A stretch of 42,519 bases of DNA. Origin: Ophiostoma sp. CBS 140.51 (Eukaryota > Ascomycota > Sordariomycetes > Ophiostomatales > Ophiostomataceae). Below the pieces are notes generated by a model, which saw only the letters and a program-made list of their open reading frames with translations, did no database searches and had not been told where the DNA came from. This document shows positions 10,901 through 21,192 of this stretch, piece by piece. The first letter of the stretch is position 1. Every line of letters starts with the position of its first letter. The stretch covers positions 1 through 42,519 of the forward strand of contig JANSLP010000282.1 in NCBI GenBank assembly GCA_029298735.1, written 5' to 3'. The translations under genes and the position numbers were made by a program.

Positions 10901-12403
10901 TGGGCTGCGCCAAAATACGAAATAGAGGGAGAGGGGACACTGGCCAGCCCCAGTGCTTCTCTTTTGCTCTCTGGCCGCTGCCGCTGGAGGATTTTCCTTC
11001 CAGAACCACTCCGCCCCCAGAGGACCGCCAGTTGAACCAGTCTTCCACTGCAAACTGCCTTCCCCATTCTCGCTCTGCTCGCATTCAATCCCACAGCCTG
11101 TGCAGCGCCATTCGGTCTATTCCGCATTGCATTGCTGCCACGCAAAGTCAGCCTTCTCTGGAAGCAAAGAAGGATAGCCTTATGCTGGGAATAGAACTGG
11201 ACGGGTCCGGCCTTTCCTGAACCAGCCTGAGCTCTATTTGTTATGTTTCTAGCAACCTTGATGTCGCAACGGCCTTTCGGTGCTCGCCGCCTGTTCTATC
11301 TGAATTTCTATTTGCAGTTGTCAGCATATCGACCAGGGGCTGCAAGACAAACAAAAACATTACCCTGGCTCTTTCCCTGGCTCACCTGGCTAGTTGAGCT
11401 GCTTGTTGAGGCGCATCTTCCCTCGTGCCCCCTGTCACTTTCCACCACCCTCCCCAAACCTCTTCTGCGGCCCTTCTCGGCCTCTCTTTTCCTCCTCCTC
11501 CCGCTTCTCATAAAGACCCCGTCACTCGTCGCTTGTGTGCACCTACACTTGGCTGCATGTAATTTTTTGATAAGTATTTTCGAGTGTATTTTCCATATGC
11601 AGGATACCCCCGCTAGCCAGCTTCATCTCATTTTTTAAATCTCTCGACCCTTCACCCTTCCACCATTCGAACAGGGGGCCAAAGAGAAACGGCCTGTTCT
11701 TTCCCCCGACCATCCCTTCCATCTTTGGTCCGTTGTTTGAGAATTCGTGCTTCCGACCTATTGGCATCGCTCAATCTTTGCCTTCGTTCTCCATCCCCGG
11801 CCCACCTCGACTACTCAACTTTCACCACGATCCTCTCTTCAACTCTCGTCTTGCCTTTTTGAGCCATCGCAGCCGCCAAATCTCATTTCGTCCTCCTCAT
11901 CTCCTGGGCCTTTTAAGCCTGCTTCTTGCCCCTTAAACTTTGTTTCTTCTTTGCTCTGCCACCTCCCTTGGTCTCCATATTTACTTGTTTCTTCTGGGCA
12001 CTTTCTTCCGTTTCTTGTACCTGGTCAAGTCCGCCTCTCCAACGATCCTTCTTACCAGCTGGCCGGTGACATACCATATACAAAGAAACACGCGGACTCA
12101 AAGGCTTATTTTGAGTCCTGCCTCTTGTGCATTTCTTCTACTCTCCTTCGCACGCACTGGTGACAGACACCAGCTGACTTGTTACGCCTCCTCGGTCCTG
12201 GCTGTGTTAAAACTCGGCTCAACGCCATTTTTTTTTCACCTTTTTATCTCTACGCCAAATCCTACTCGTCCTTTCATCTTGTTCCTCGTCCCCTCAGCCA
12301 CATCTACGCCCATTTTTTGGTCTCACCTAACGACGATATCGCCCGAGGTAGTGGTAGTAAGATATTCTTACAACTGCTATTTTCGAGCCGGAAGGAAAAG
12401 GTT
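7989..12403. other. 4.4 kb intergenic region
   Basis: No recognisable gene. It begins with the 3' flank of the RTA1-like gene. Open frames of 130-220 codons occur on both strands at 9.1-11.2 kb but lack known domains. From about 11.3 kb the + strand is strongly C/T-rich, which is typical of fungal promoters and leaders, so the downstream gene probably has a long 5' UTR, perhaps with an intron. Confidence 0.6.
10555..11220 (+). other. unexplained 221-codon open frame, possible orphan gene or chance ORF
   Basis: An ATG with A at -3 opens 221 codons without a stop. The product is rich in Ser, Pro, Leu, Gln and His, with no domain, signal peptide or repeat that I recognise. A short hydrophobic patch lies near residues 48-60. 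Other + frames are also fairly open here, which suggests that stop-poor C/CA-rich composition is the cause. Codon use is less C-ending than in the established genes. I treat it as non-coding unless transcripts or homologues show otherwise. Confidence 0.15.
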
Positions 12404-12469
12404 ATGCTTATTGCTGCCTCCACCGCCTCGATTCCGTCTTACACCAGCATCGACGACAACAAAGCATAA
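12404..12469 (+). other. candidate 21-codon uORF before the Gln-rich gene
   Basis: ATG at 12404 opens a 21-residue frame that ends in TAA 33 bases before the main ATG at 12503. It is relevant only if the leader is transcribed unspliced. GCAG at 12471-12474 could instead be a 3' splice site of a leader intron. Confidence 0.35.
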
Positions 12470-12502
12470 AGCAGGTTGCTTTCCCACAATCACAACTTAA
12501 CC

Positions 12503-14212
12503 ATGACGCACTGGCGGTCACAACCCGTTGCCATGATGGGCGCCTCTGAAGCCAGCCGTCCGCGTCGCATCTCGCCCGATATGGTGACAGACGCCGGCGA
12601 CTTGAGCGGCGTTGGCGCGTATAGAAGCAGTCAGTCTCAGTCTCAGTCGACCCACCATCGCCCGCAGGTCTACGTTCATGTCGAGTTCGGTGTCTCTTGG
12701 ACCTCGCGCCATGTACCAAACAACCATGTGCTTTCTTACAAGTCGCGTGGCTTGCGTGACCGACTTGCTAACTTTCCGCGAGAAGTCCCGGCACCATCAA
12801 CAAACTATCTGTCCAGCAGCGTTCCGCCACAATTGCAACCAGGACACCATTCGTCCTTTGACGATTTTACCACATCCCGCCGCCATGAGCAACAGAAGCA
12901 GCGCGAGCGGCACGCCGTGTGGGACTCTCTCGAGACCCAGAGACGACGGGAACACCACCAACCGTCACAGAACCGCCACCGGGAAGAGCTCGCACAGGCT
13001 CGCTACAACCAGCAACAACAACAGAAGCGGCGGAGCCAGAACCAACAGCAACTCCAGCAATTGCAGACACAGCCTCAGCCACAACAACAACCGCAGCAGC
13101 CGCAGCAACAATCACAACTATCACAGTTGTATCTCTCTACCAGATACCAGAGCCGGATGGGTCTCGCGCCTGTCGACGAGGAGCAGCGTTCGTCAAGATC
13201 CTCCAGAGACTCGCGGTCATCTCATGAGCGTGGTCACTCGGAGCCGCCCCCACTGAGCGGCAGCCCCTGGGACATTACGACTGGTGACGCATCGGGACTT
13301 CCTCTCAACTTTGGTGGCAGCAGATACGCTGTTCCCGTGTCTGGTGCGGGTCCGGCTCGCTCTGGTGCCCAGCCCCAGATCTGGAAAGATCTGCCCGAGC
13401 TGCCGACCCGCTACCGTCTTGGCGAAGGCCTGCCCTGGTCGCAGGGTCTGCCCGAGCCGGATGTTGACCCCGATGATGAGCGTCTGCGCCCGCGGTCGCA
13501 GCCTGAGGCTGGTGACTCTTCTTCCATCCACCAATCTTTGGACTACTCGCCCTTCCGCCCCTTTGCGAACCGCCCGACCGTCCTTCCTATTCAAACCGCC
13601 GATGTCGAGACCCAGCGCCAGCTGGATATTGACTCTCAACGCAAGCGTGACCTTGAAGCCCTCTCGAGCGCCATGATGACCATTGACAACGGCTTCGAGA
13701 GCCAGTGGTGGAACCAGGGCAAGCGGCTCAACACCGATGCCCAGTCGCCGACTGCCCCGGCCCCATCTGTTTGGCCCTCGGGCATGTCCTCTTCAGCTCT
13801 TCCCGTCTCTCTGGTCCTGCCGCCCTCTCTTCAGGGTGAGTCGGACGACGAGGGCCAGTCGACCTCGTCCCCGGTTCCCCAGCAGACCTCATCTCTCCCG
13901 ACGTCGCCCTCTTCGCCTCGCCGCATCCGCATGGCCTCGCTTGGCTGGGCCATTGCCTCGTCCCCTATTTCTACCGAGCCGGCTGCCGCTCCCGTGACGC
14001 CATCGCCGTCGTCTGTTTTGCCTCGCCATCCGCAGCGGCTCAGCAGCCTCGGCAACAACCGCTCCAGCCAGTCCAGCCAGCAGATCGTGTCACCCATCTC
14101 CGAATTCACTGGTAACGACCTGTGGTCGCCTGGTACACGGAACCGCCAGCTGAGCCGTTCCATGACCACCCGGTCCGAGGAACTGTTCTTCACAACTGGC
14201 CGGTACGCTTGA
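12503..14212 (+). CDS. uncharacterised Gln/Ser/Pro-rich protein
   Basis: A single uninterrupted frame encodes 569 residues. I do not recognise a family. An in-frame TAA at 12467 makes ATG 12503 the first possible start, and A at -3 is favourable. From N to C terminus: a Ser/Gln-rich start, a more ordered-looking segment (55-100, containing VYVHVEFGVSW), an Arg/Gln-rich stretch (127-170), a Gln tract (about 169-206), a Ser/Arg/Glu region (229-246), a Pro/Trp/Leu-containing middle (251-325), a segment that may be helical (366-405, ending FESQWWNQG), then Ser/Pro-rich disorder to the end. There is no membrane segment or zinc finger. Strong C/G third-position bias over the whole length supports real coding. 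It converges on wc-1. It could be a regulatory or scaffold protein, but no function is claimed. Confidence 0.85.
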   Translation: MTHWRSQPVAMMGASEASRPRRISPDMVTDAGDLSGVGAYRSSQSQSQSTHHRPQVYVHVEFGVSWTSRHVPNNHVLSYKSRGLRDRLANFPREVPAPSTNYLSSSVPPQLQPGHHSSFDDFTTSRRHEQQKQRERHAVWDSLETQRRREHHQPSQNRHREELAQARYNQQQQQKRRSQNQQQLQQLQTQPQPQQQPQQPQQQSQLSQLYLSTRYQSRMGLAPVDEEQRSSRSSRDSRSSHERGHSEPPPLSGSPWDITTGDASGLPLNFGGSRYAVPVSGAGPARSGAQPQIWKDLPELPTRYRLGEGLPWSQGLPEPDVDPDDERLRPRSQPEAGDSSSIHQSLDYSPFRPFANRPTVLPIQTADVETQRQLDIDSQRKRDLEALSSAMMTIDNGFESQWWNQGKRLNTDAQSPTAPAPSVWPSGMSSSALPVSLVLPPSLQGESDDEGQSTSSPVPQQTSSLPTSPSSPRRIRMASLGWAIASSPISTEPAAAPVTPSPSSVLPRHPQRLSSLGNNRSSQSSQQIVSPISEFTGNDLWSPGTRNRQLSRSMTTRSEELFFTTGRYA

Positions 14213-14979
14213 GTACATAATGTACATACTTCTATAATGTCTTCTTGTCTTTTCTATTTTATTTTCTGGCGTCATTTACGTGGCTAGCGGGTGGGATATA
14301 ATCTAGTCTGGCGTCTTTTTTTGTGTTTTGCCTCCACCATCATCATACCATTTTTGAGCGGATGATACATTCCCGCCAAAATCATTTTAGCATAGCGATA
14401 TCATCTGAATTAAATCTCCTTTGTGTCTAAACAATGAAATATACAATCCATACAGGCTAACTTTCTACATATTCGTTTACACACTTGTCGCTTTTGTCAC
14501 TGAAGTTATGAAGAATTATGTGGTATGTATTGCTTAAAATATTGATTGTTATTGTTATTGTATCGTACAAACGTGTCGTATGCTTTGTTTTGAACTTGTA
14601 TAATACCGCTAAATGGAGGAAAACAGACTATTTGCCAAAGCAAAATGCAAAGAACATCATCTTGTGTGTATAGAAAACGCCTCCTGTCATGTTCCTCGGA
14701 GACGCCAGCAGATCAATACAGAGATGCTAGAAGAAGAAGAAGAAGGAAAATATAAACAAAAGGTGGGCTCGCCCAAAAAGGGTAATGTCCAAAAAAGAGA
14801 TGGTGACAACGCATGTTGTGTTTACGCCACCGAATCGAAAACACCCGGTCCAAGAAATTGTGGTATCTGCTGATAAGAAAAAAAAGGAGAGGGGAATATA
14901 AAATAAAGAGAAATGAAGTGGTAATATAAAAGGAAGATGACGATGGAAATATGTGAAGATTAGGAAAATCAGACTCCGG
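14213..14979. other. convergent 3' intergenic region
   Basis: This AT-rich spacer lies between the stop of the Gln-rich gene (+) and the stop of wc-1 (-) and should hold both 3' UTRs and poly(A) sites. An 86-codon + frame at 14613-14873 has no recognisable product. Confidence 0.6.
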
Positions 14980-17900
14980 TTACCCGACCGTTTCTTGCTC
15001 CTCTCGGATGGACGTCATCTCCGTTCCGGTGGACGGAGGCACTTGAGGCTGCTGGAGGTGTAGACCGCTTTGCTGTAGCAGATAGGAACTGTCGTGTGAG
15101 GACGAGCCTGTACCTGTGCCGCCTGAAGTGTCGCCTCCGCTACCGCTGGTGTTCCCGGTGACGTTGCCACTGCTTCCGCTGCTGTTTCCATTGTTCCCGC
15201 TGGTAGGACCCGTGCCCGGGGAATGGTTGGAGCCCGACGATTCACCGCCACTATTGTCTCTGTTGACATGTACATCGTGCGGGAAGTCGCGCTGTAGTGG
15301 AGATGCGTGGATAGGAGAGGCCGATTTCTTGCTGACGGCATCCGTCATGGCACCGCCCGCAATAGTCGTGCTCCCACCGCCACGCGACGAGTTCCGCGGC
15401 GAGACACGGCCGACTTGCTTGGCCCATCGCAACCCACAACTGTTACACAGGTCACGCTGGCCACTTGGGCCACGTCGCCATTCGGGCGTGTTTCGCGTGT
15501 GGCAGTTGGCGCAGTCGCGTGGCACATTGCCGACGCCCTTGCGCCGCTTGCGCTTCTTGCGGTTGGCCAACAGCTGGCCCAACTCCTCGGCCAGTAGACG
15601 GTTTGCCTTTTCCATTTGTCGCAACTCATACTGCCAGCTCGTGCACCGCGTGGTCTTGAGCTCGTCAAAGATGTTGTCGTCTGCGGCCAGGATCGCATCT
15701 TGCGAGCCGAGAGGGATGGCTCCGCCACCGGCTGATGACACGAAACCGCCCGTCTGCGTATCCGGCTCGGCCAGTTGTCCAATGGCACCTGCTCGACCAA
15801 TCTCTTCGACATCTGTCATTGCAATACCCGAGGCACTTGATGTACCCACAGTAGAGGGGAGACTGCTGCGCGATGACGACGATTTGAGAAGTCGTGTCTG
15901 GCCGAGAATAAATGTCGGTTTCTGGCCTCTCTCGGCATCGCCTGGGTACAAAATGGTCGAGGACTGGAAGACCTGTCCACGCCGGTGCTGCACTTCGTGA
16001 CGACAAGATGCAATGACACCGCGCCGGACTTTTTCGAGTGACCGGTTGAAGCCAGCTCGAGATTCCTTGCGCATCAGGTCTTGCATACTCGTGCCCACTA
16101 GTGAATCTGGCTGAATATCGAGCAAAGAGCGGACGTTGGATGAGACGTGAAGGATCATGCCAGACGTTGACATCTTGGTCCAGATCTCGCTGTCGCCGAT
16201 ACCACCATTGATATCGACATCGCTGCGGTGCAGTGCAAATGCAGGGCGTTTCCGGCCGATGAGTACAATGCACTTGCGGCCCTTTCCCTGTTCGACTAGC
16301 AGTGAACCGTGGCTTTCGAACCACGTGTAGCCACTGCGCTTACGGCGTATCCGGTAGACAAAGTTGATCGGCTGGCCGACTTGCGTATCCCGCATTTCGC
16401 GTGTCACGGGCACAATATCGGACGGATGGCAGATGGACGAAAGCGAGTTGCCTAGCAGATCCGACGAGTCGTACTCCAGCACATCCTTGCAAGAAGGTGA
16501 CAAGTATAGGAAGACACCCTTCAACGAGAGAACGTGGATAACGTCGTCGACGTTTTCGAGCAGCATCTTATCCCATGACTGGCGGTACAGGTCGGACGTG
16601 GCCGAGCCCACAATGTCACTGCCAACACCCTTGCTGCTCATCAGGCCCTTGTTACCGAACTGCTGCAAGAGTGCAGAGACGTCGTCCATGCCGAGAGTGC
16701 GCCCATAGTTGGTGTTCCAGTGGCCGGTCTTGGGCGGGTCCCAAATGTACTGCGGTATGCTGGTTCTGTGCTTGTAGTCGATACGCATAGAGTCGGAGGA
16801 GTTGCCCGAGATGGCATCGGGTGATTCAACAAGGTCGATTTGAAGTCCAATAAAATATTTGAATACTTCCTTGCAGTCATCCCACGGAATAGGAATCATG
16901 GTCAGGAGGTTGAGGAACGGCTTGCCGCCCTTCCGGTAGTTGATCAGGCTCTGCTGCACTTCACGGCCAGCCATCAGTTTCTCCTTGATGTTGAAGACGG
17001 CCTTGTTGTCGGTGAACTCACGGCGCGAACCCGCCTCTACCCGACCATCCGGTGCTTGCAGGAAGCGGCAGTTCTGACCGAGAATCTCATGATTGCTGTA
17101 GCCGGTGAGATGCTGGAAGTTGTCGGAGATGTAGATGATAGGGCAGTCGTTCAATGTTGCGTCGCATACAACAAAGGCACACGACAGGTCGACCGGGCCA
17201 ATGGAGATTTCCGGGTTGGGTCGTGACGACACGTAGTAGAGGGCGCGGATCATATCGAAACCACTGGAAGAATAATAGTTCTTTATTGTTTTTGTGGTGA
17301 TCGGTGGCTGATGGGGACCAGTAGCCATGGTACCCATGCTTGTCGTCGATAGCCGTGTAGATGGTGGTCCGCCGGACGAAATTTGTGCAGGAGTGGGCGC
17401 GGACGATGCGGAAGCAGAGGTAGAGGAAGCGCGGGGTACCGATGCCTGACCAACGCTGTTCGAATGTGAGAGCCGCGGACCTGATGCATTGGACGCTATA
17501 TCGTTCATGGAAGGAGTTGATGCCATGGACTGTGCAAATCGGCTCGGGAACTGGACTGGCTGCTGCTGCTGCTGCAACGGAGAGATTTGAGATCGTGCTA
17601 GGGAAGTCGATGAAGAAGGGGTGGCATGTGAAGACTGAGACTGGGCTGTAAAGAGGTCTAGTGGTGATGGCTGTTGCTGCGGCTGCGGTTGTGTAGGCGA
17701 CGGGCCAGAGTTGATCAGAGACATGCCGCCACTCATATCCATGTCCATTGCCGGAGCAAACGATAACGAATCCGACTGCCCTGAAGTAAAGCCTAGAGAT
17801 GATACCGGTGTGTTGCCAGATTCAGGGTCGGCAGTCGAGAAGAAGGCAAGCGACGCAGCATCAAGGGATGAAGGCTGGTTGGCGCCCATTTGGGACATAT

Positions 17901-18525
17901 TCAATCCTGGGTATGCCATCATGCTGTCGATCATGCCCTGAGAAAGGGAGTTGAAGTTGTTCAGGTCTGGGCTGGCCGAGGCAAGCATACCCGACGACGT
18001 CGAGAACCCGGTTGTCGTTTGTGACGCAGCTACAGATTGCTGCTGCTCTGCGGTGGTCTGCGGTAACCCGGCAGTATGTCCCGGCATTGTTGACATAGGG
18101 AAACCGATGGTGCTGTCAGAAGTGCTAAAAGAAAAGGTTTTGAACGCATTTTCGACCGCGCTGTGGATATCACCAGAAGAGCTGACGCCGCTAGCGCCGG
18201 ATGTGAAGTCGAGCATCGGCATGCCTCCGTCTGCTCCAAGAGCACGGAATGCCGCAGCTGACATGGACATGCGCGCCTGCTCTGTTGAGTGCGGTGGGAA
18301 GTTTTGCTGTGTGTGGGGTAGGCTGTGTCGGCGACCGACAATGCTCGGAGACTGTGAGTTCTGGCCGAATATGTTTGCGTCAAAGGAACTGTCGTCAATG
18401 TTCATCATGCTGCCGTCGTTGTTGCCAGCGTTTGGTATCGGTCCAGGTTGGAGGTTTTGTTGTTGCTGCTGCTGCTGGACGCCGTCCATGCCGAGTGGCA
18501 GCTGGTCGTTATAAAAGCTGTCCAT
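14980..18525 (-). CDS. wc-1: White Collar-1 blue-light photoreceptor and GATA transcription factor
   Basis: An uninterrupted frame of 1181 residues, close to Neurospora WC-1. WC-1 binds FAD through its LOV domain, pairs with WC-2 and activates light-responsive and clock genes in the nucleus. The N terminus carries Gln tracts (17-23, 318-322) and long Ser/Pro-rich disorder. The LOV domain (about 445-565) holds GQNCRFLQ with the photoactive Cys at 486, followed by the extended loop typical of WC-1. PAS-B spans about 653-765 and PAS-C about 783-880. A basic signal RKKRKRRK (989-996) precedes a GATA finger C1005-X2-C1008-X18-C1027-X2-C1030. The C terminus is Ser/Gly-rich. All key residues are present, so the protein should be functional. 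The start is ATG 18525, which begins MDSFYNDQLP; upstream in-frame codons lack another suitable ATG. A short uORF lies just upstream. Confidence 0.97.
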   Translation of the reverse strand: MDSFYNDQLPLGMDGVQQQQQQQNLQPGPIPNAGNNDGSMMNIDDSSFDANIFGQNSQSPSIVGRRHSLPHTQQNFPPHSTEQARMSMSAAAFRALGADGGMPMLDFTSGASGVSSSGDIHSAVENAFKTFSFSTSDSTIGFPMSTMPGHTAGLPQTTAEQQQSVAASQTTTGFSTSSGMLASASPDLNNFNSLSQGMIDSMMAYPGLNMSQMGANQPSSLDAASLAFFSTADPESGNTPVSSLGFTSGQSDSLSFAPAMDMDMSGGMSLINSGPSPTQPQPQQQPSPLDLFTAQSQSSHATPSSSTSLARSQISPLQQQQQPVQFPSRFAQSMASTPSMNDIASNASGPRLSHSNSVGQASVPRASSTSASASSAPTPAQISSGGPPSTRLSTTSMGTMATGPHQPPITTKTIKNYYSSSGFDMIRALYYVSSRPNPEISIGPVDLSCAFVVCDATLNDCPIIYISDNFQHLTGYSNHEILGQNCRFLQAPDGRVEAGSRREFTDNKAVFNIKEKLMAGREVQQSLINYRKGGKPFLNLLTMIPIPWDDCKEVFKYFIGLQIDLVESPDAISGNSSDSMRIDYKHRTSIPQYIWDPPKTGHWNTNYGRTLGMDDVSALLQQFGNKGLMSSKGVGSDIVGSATSDLYRQSWDKMLLENVDDVIHVLSLKGVFLYLSPSCKDVLEYDSSDLLGNSLSSICHPSDIVPVTREMRDTQVGQPINFVYRIRRKRSGYTWFESHGSLLVEQGKGRKCIVLIGRKRPAFALHRSDVDINGGIGDSEIWTKMSTSGMILHVSSNVRSLLDIQPDSLVGTSMQDLMRKESRAGFNRSLEKVRRGVIASCRHEVQHRRGQVFQSSTILYPGDAERGQKPTFILGQTRLLKSSSSRSSLPSTVGTSSASGIAMTDVEEIGRAGAIGQLAEPDTQTGGFVSSAGGGAIPLGSQDAILAADDNIFDELKTTRCTSWQYELRQMEKANRLLAEELGQLLANRKKRKRRKGVGNVPRDCANCHTRNTPEWRRGPSGQRDLCNSCGLRWAKQVGRVSPRNSSRGGGSTTIAGGAMTDAVSKKSASPIHASPLQRDFPHDVHVNRDNSGGESSGSNHSPGTGPTSGNNGNSSGSSGNVTGNTSGSGGDTSGGTGTGSSSHDSSYLLQQSGLHLQQPQVPPSTGTEMTSIREEQETVG

Positions 18526-18539
18526 GGCGAGTAATGAGA

Positions 18540-18584
18540 TTAAAGTGGTTGTGGCGTAAAAAGTATGTTCGGTGTAGCAAACAT
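18540..18584 (-). other. candidate 14-codon uORF in the wc-1 leader
   Basis: On the minus strand ATG at 18584 opens 14 codons and stops at TAA 18542-18540, leaving 14 bases before the wc-1 ATG. A minimal ATG-TGA also occurs at 18775-18770. Such close spacing would limit reinitiation if the leader includes it. Transcript start is unknown. Confidence 0.45.
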
Positions 18585-18591
18585 GTAAAGT

Positions 18592-18611
18592 GATCGCTGG
18601 GTGCTCTATCG
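18592..18611 (-). promoter_or_regulatory. candidate light-response element, CGATA-N10-CGATC
   Basis: On the minus strand CGATA (18611-18607) and CGATC (18596-18592) repeat in the same direction 15 bases apart, about 70-85 bases before the wc-1 ATG. The White Collar complex binds paired GATC/CGATN-type sites. The proximity to the start may place it inside the leader, and a chance match is possible. Confidence 0.25.
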
Positions 18612-20066
18612 ACGTAATATTGCGAGAGAAAAGCCTCGAAATAAAGAAATAAAAGGGGGCCTCCGACGAATATGTGAAAGAGGCAAGCAAACAGCTGTTT
18701 TCTTGGACGGCAATGCGTGCGGTGGAACAAGCTGAAAAAGAAGGGTAAGTGTTGCTCTGGCTCAGCTAGTCACATAAAGTCAGTGTCTGTACAAAGACTT
18801 CGGTGCCGTCTGCATGCAGAGGTTGGGCAACGGCAGACAAATCGTTTGGCAGATTTGCGATTCGGCAAAACGGGGAAGATATAGGTCGATATATGGTAGA
18901 CCCTTTCCCTTAACAAAGCTGAGTAGGACTGCGGACTGTTTTGTGTTTCTGTCAGACAGCTAAGACCGGATAGATGTACGGTTTGAGTTTTGAGGGAGCA
19001 AAAACAAAGAGCGCCATGGAAAAGAAGACAACCGTCGCACGGGGGAAGAAGCAAGAAAGACAGGCAGAGTCGGGCAGAGCGAGCGGCCAAGCACCACTTG
19101 GGCTACAGTAGAATCCGGGCAAGAGCGTTTCTAGGCCTCGCTCGTCGCCGTCCTATCACCAGCTTTGGATGCAGTTCTGCAGATTTGTGTGTAGCTCTTG
19201 TGTAACAAGAAGCTTCGTGCGGGGGGGTATGCAGAGAGCAAAGGGCGTCTAAAGAGCAGAGGGAGATAATAACCGGGGTCCTCAGTTACTTACGGCAAGC
19301 AGTATCGCTGAGAGCAGGCACGACGTGTGTGGTTCGTCGTCGTTTGTTGTTCGTCATTCGTTTGCGTGGCTTCGAGGAACGACAATGATATGTGTCTTGA
19401 ACCGATTGTCTGTTTTATTGTCCGTATTTTCGAGATCACAGCCAAGTCGCGCGGCAAAGATCGAAAGGTCGAAGGCGCCGTGGCGCACAACAAATAGGCA
19501 CTGCGAAGGCGTCCGGGGCTCGGTCGTCTAGAGAGGCCGTGGCACCTATGCAAGCCAGTGAAGGCGTAGCAGGCAGAGACGGCGCAGATACGGTCGTTAT
19601 TGAGAGGGTATCGAAACGCAGGAACGTTGAACACCTTGGCCAAATAAAGCTACCATAACTGGTGGCCTGGAGGGCTAGGGGCAGCGTGAAGACGTCGGGG
19701 AGACGTCGACCGGGACGTGAGACGATGCGAAGGAAGACAGTCGGCTACAGTTTGAGATGCTCGATATGAGTGGGGAAAGTAGTCGTGTCGGTATCGTCGT
19801 ATTGTATCGCGAAAAGAAGGGCTGTCGTGTTTGGCCGTCGAATTCTATGTCGTTATTGCCGCTGTGGACAGTCGTTGAAACAGGTTGACTGTTTGAATGT
19901 CGTTGTTTGAGATGTGGCGGTGCGGAATGTTTGCGGCGGTGGTGCTTGATGAGTAGTTTTGGCCTGAGCGGCGGACTAGCTCCGGTTTGGTGGGCGGAAG
20001 AAAGAAGGGGGGGAAAGGAGAGGGACGCAAGGGGTCAGATATGATGTTTCTGGGAGGGAGTGTAGT

Positions 20067-20081
20067 CGATCTTCGGCGATC
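20067..20081. promoter_or_regulatory. candidate light-response element, paired CGATC
   Basis: CGATC (20067-20071) and CGATC (20077-20081) are separated by TTCGG, a 10-base period that puts both on one DNA face. It lies about 1.5 kb upstream of wc-1. White Collar and other GATA factors recognise repeated GATC-type sites, and wc-1 is itself light-induced in Neurospora. Regulation here is inference. Confidence 0.3.
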
Positions 20082-21161
20082 ACGTCTTGCACCTGCCCAG
20101 TGGTATCAAAAAGGGAGGGGTGACGGTTGTGGAAAGAGTGTTCGACTCGGGATGGGTTAAAAGATTCAGAGAGGGAAGTTGCCAGTCCTGGTGAATAACG
20201 GGCGCCCAGTGCATTTGCGGGAAGGAGCATTGGCGGCGGCGTTTGATAGTGCTTTCCAAGAAACTGCGACGTAGTGGGGGTCCTAAGGGAAATTTGGCGG
20301 CGAATGGAAATGGTAGGACGGTCCTAATGCCCTTGCCAGCAAAATCGCATGGTTTTCTTGGTGTATTACTCTCTGCTTCTCCATGGTTTTGTCAAGCCCT
20401 CTCAAGTCCCTCCCAGGCCCCTCTCGTTTCTCATTAACCTTGTAACGGTAGCAATTCTTGCCGCAACGGCACAACATTGTATGGGGAATTCTTGAATATC
20501 GTCCCATCCTTGCCGTAGTCCCGGGGAAACCCTGTGCCTGTTCAACCTTTTCTGCCCTCAACGCTCTTTCTTTTTTTCACGTGCGAAATATTCTGCCTTT
20601 TCGCCTCCAGCAATCAGGGACGCACAAGGCAAGAGCGACCCCGAAATTCCTGGGCCGGCTACGAACGCCTTCCTCGACACTACGATCCGTTCTCACAATC
20701 TCACGCTTGGCAGACAGGTTGGCTCAGTGTGGGAAGGTGCGATGAAGGGCGAAGACCACAAAAAGCAGTGAAAGAAGGGACGCCTCCCCAAAAGTTGGCT
20801 TTTGGGAGGGTCTGAACACCACGAAATGAGGCTACTAGGTACGCCAGCAGCTTTCTGCGGCAAGACTAGATACGCTTTCTGGGCCAAAAGACCGGAGCGT
20901 GCCTCCGAGACATGGGACTGGTCCGCCAAAAAATAGTGGACCCTTGACGATGCCTCAGCGCCCGGAGCATTTGCACCAGAGGCACCTTCCCTTTCATGAA
21001 AGAGAGTGGAATATCTCGACGGAAGGAACGACTCGAACGGTCTTTGGAGAGACAACTGCGCTTGTCGCTGTCCTTAGGCAAGGACGACGCAACTGGCCAA
21101 ATGACCTTTTTCTTATTTCTTTTTTTAAGCTACCTTGACCCTGTTTGACCTACAGTCCCTG

Positions 21162-21190
<29 letters not shown>
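21162..21190 (+). repeat. 29-base T homopolymer followed by GCAG
   Basis: Twenty-nine T residues are followed immediately by GCAG. It is the longest homopolymer in the window. It could be an extreme polypyrimidine tract before a 3' splice site, a relic poly(A) tail on the minus strand, or slippage. Confidence 0.8.

Positions 21191-21192
<2 letters not shown>

Noticed and set aside
14613..14873. 86-codon frame between the Gln-rich gene and wc-1
   Set aside because: AT-rich and low complexity; lies where 3' UTRs are expected.
15116..16000. 294-codon open frame antisense to wc-1
   Set aside because: Lies opposite the Ser/Gly-rich tail and finger of WC-1, low complexity and without domain.
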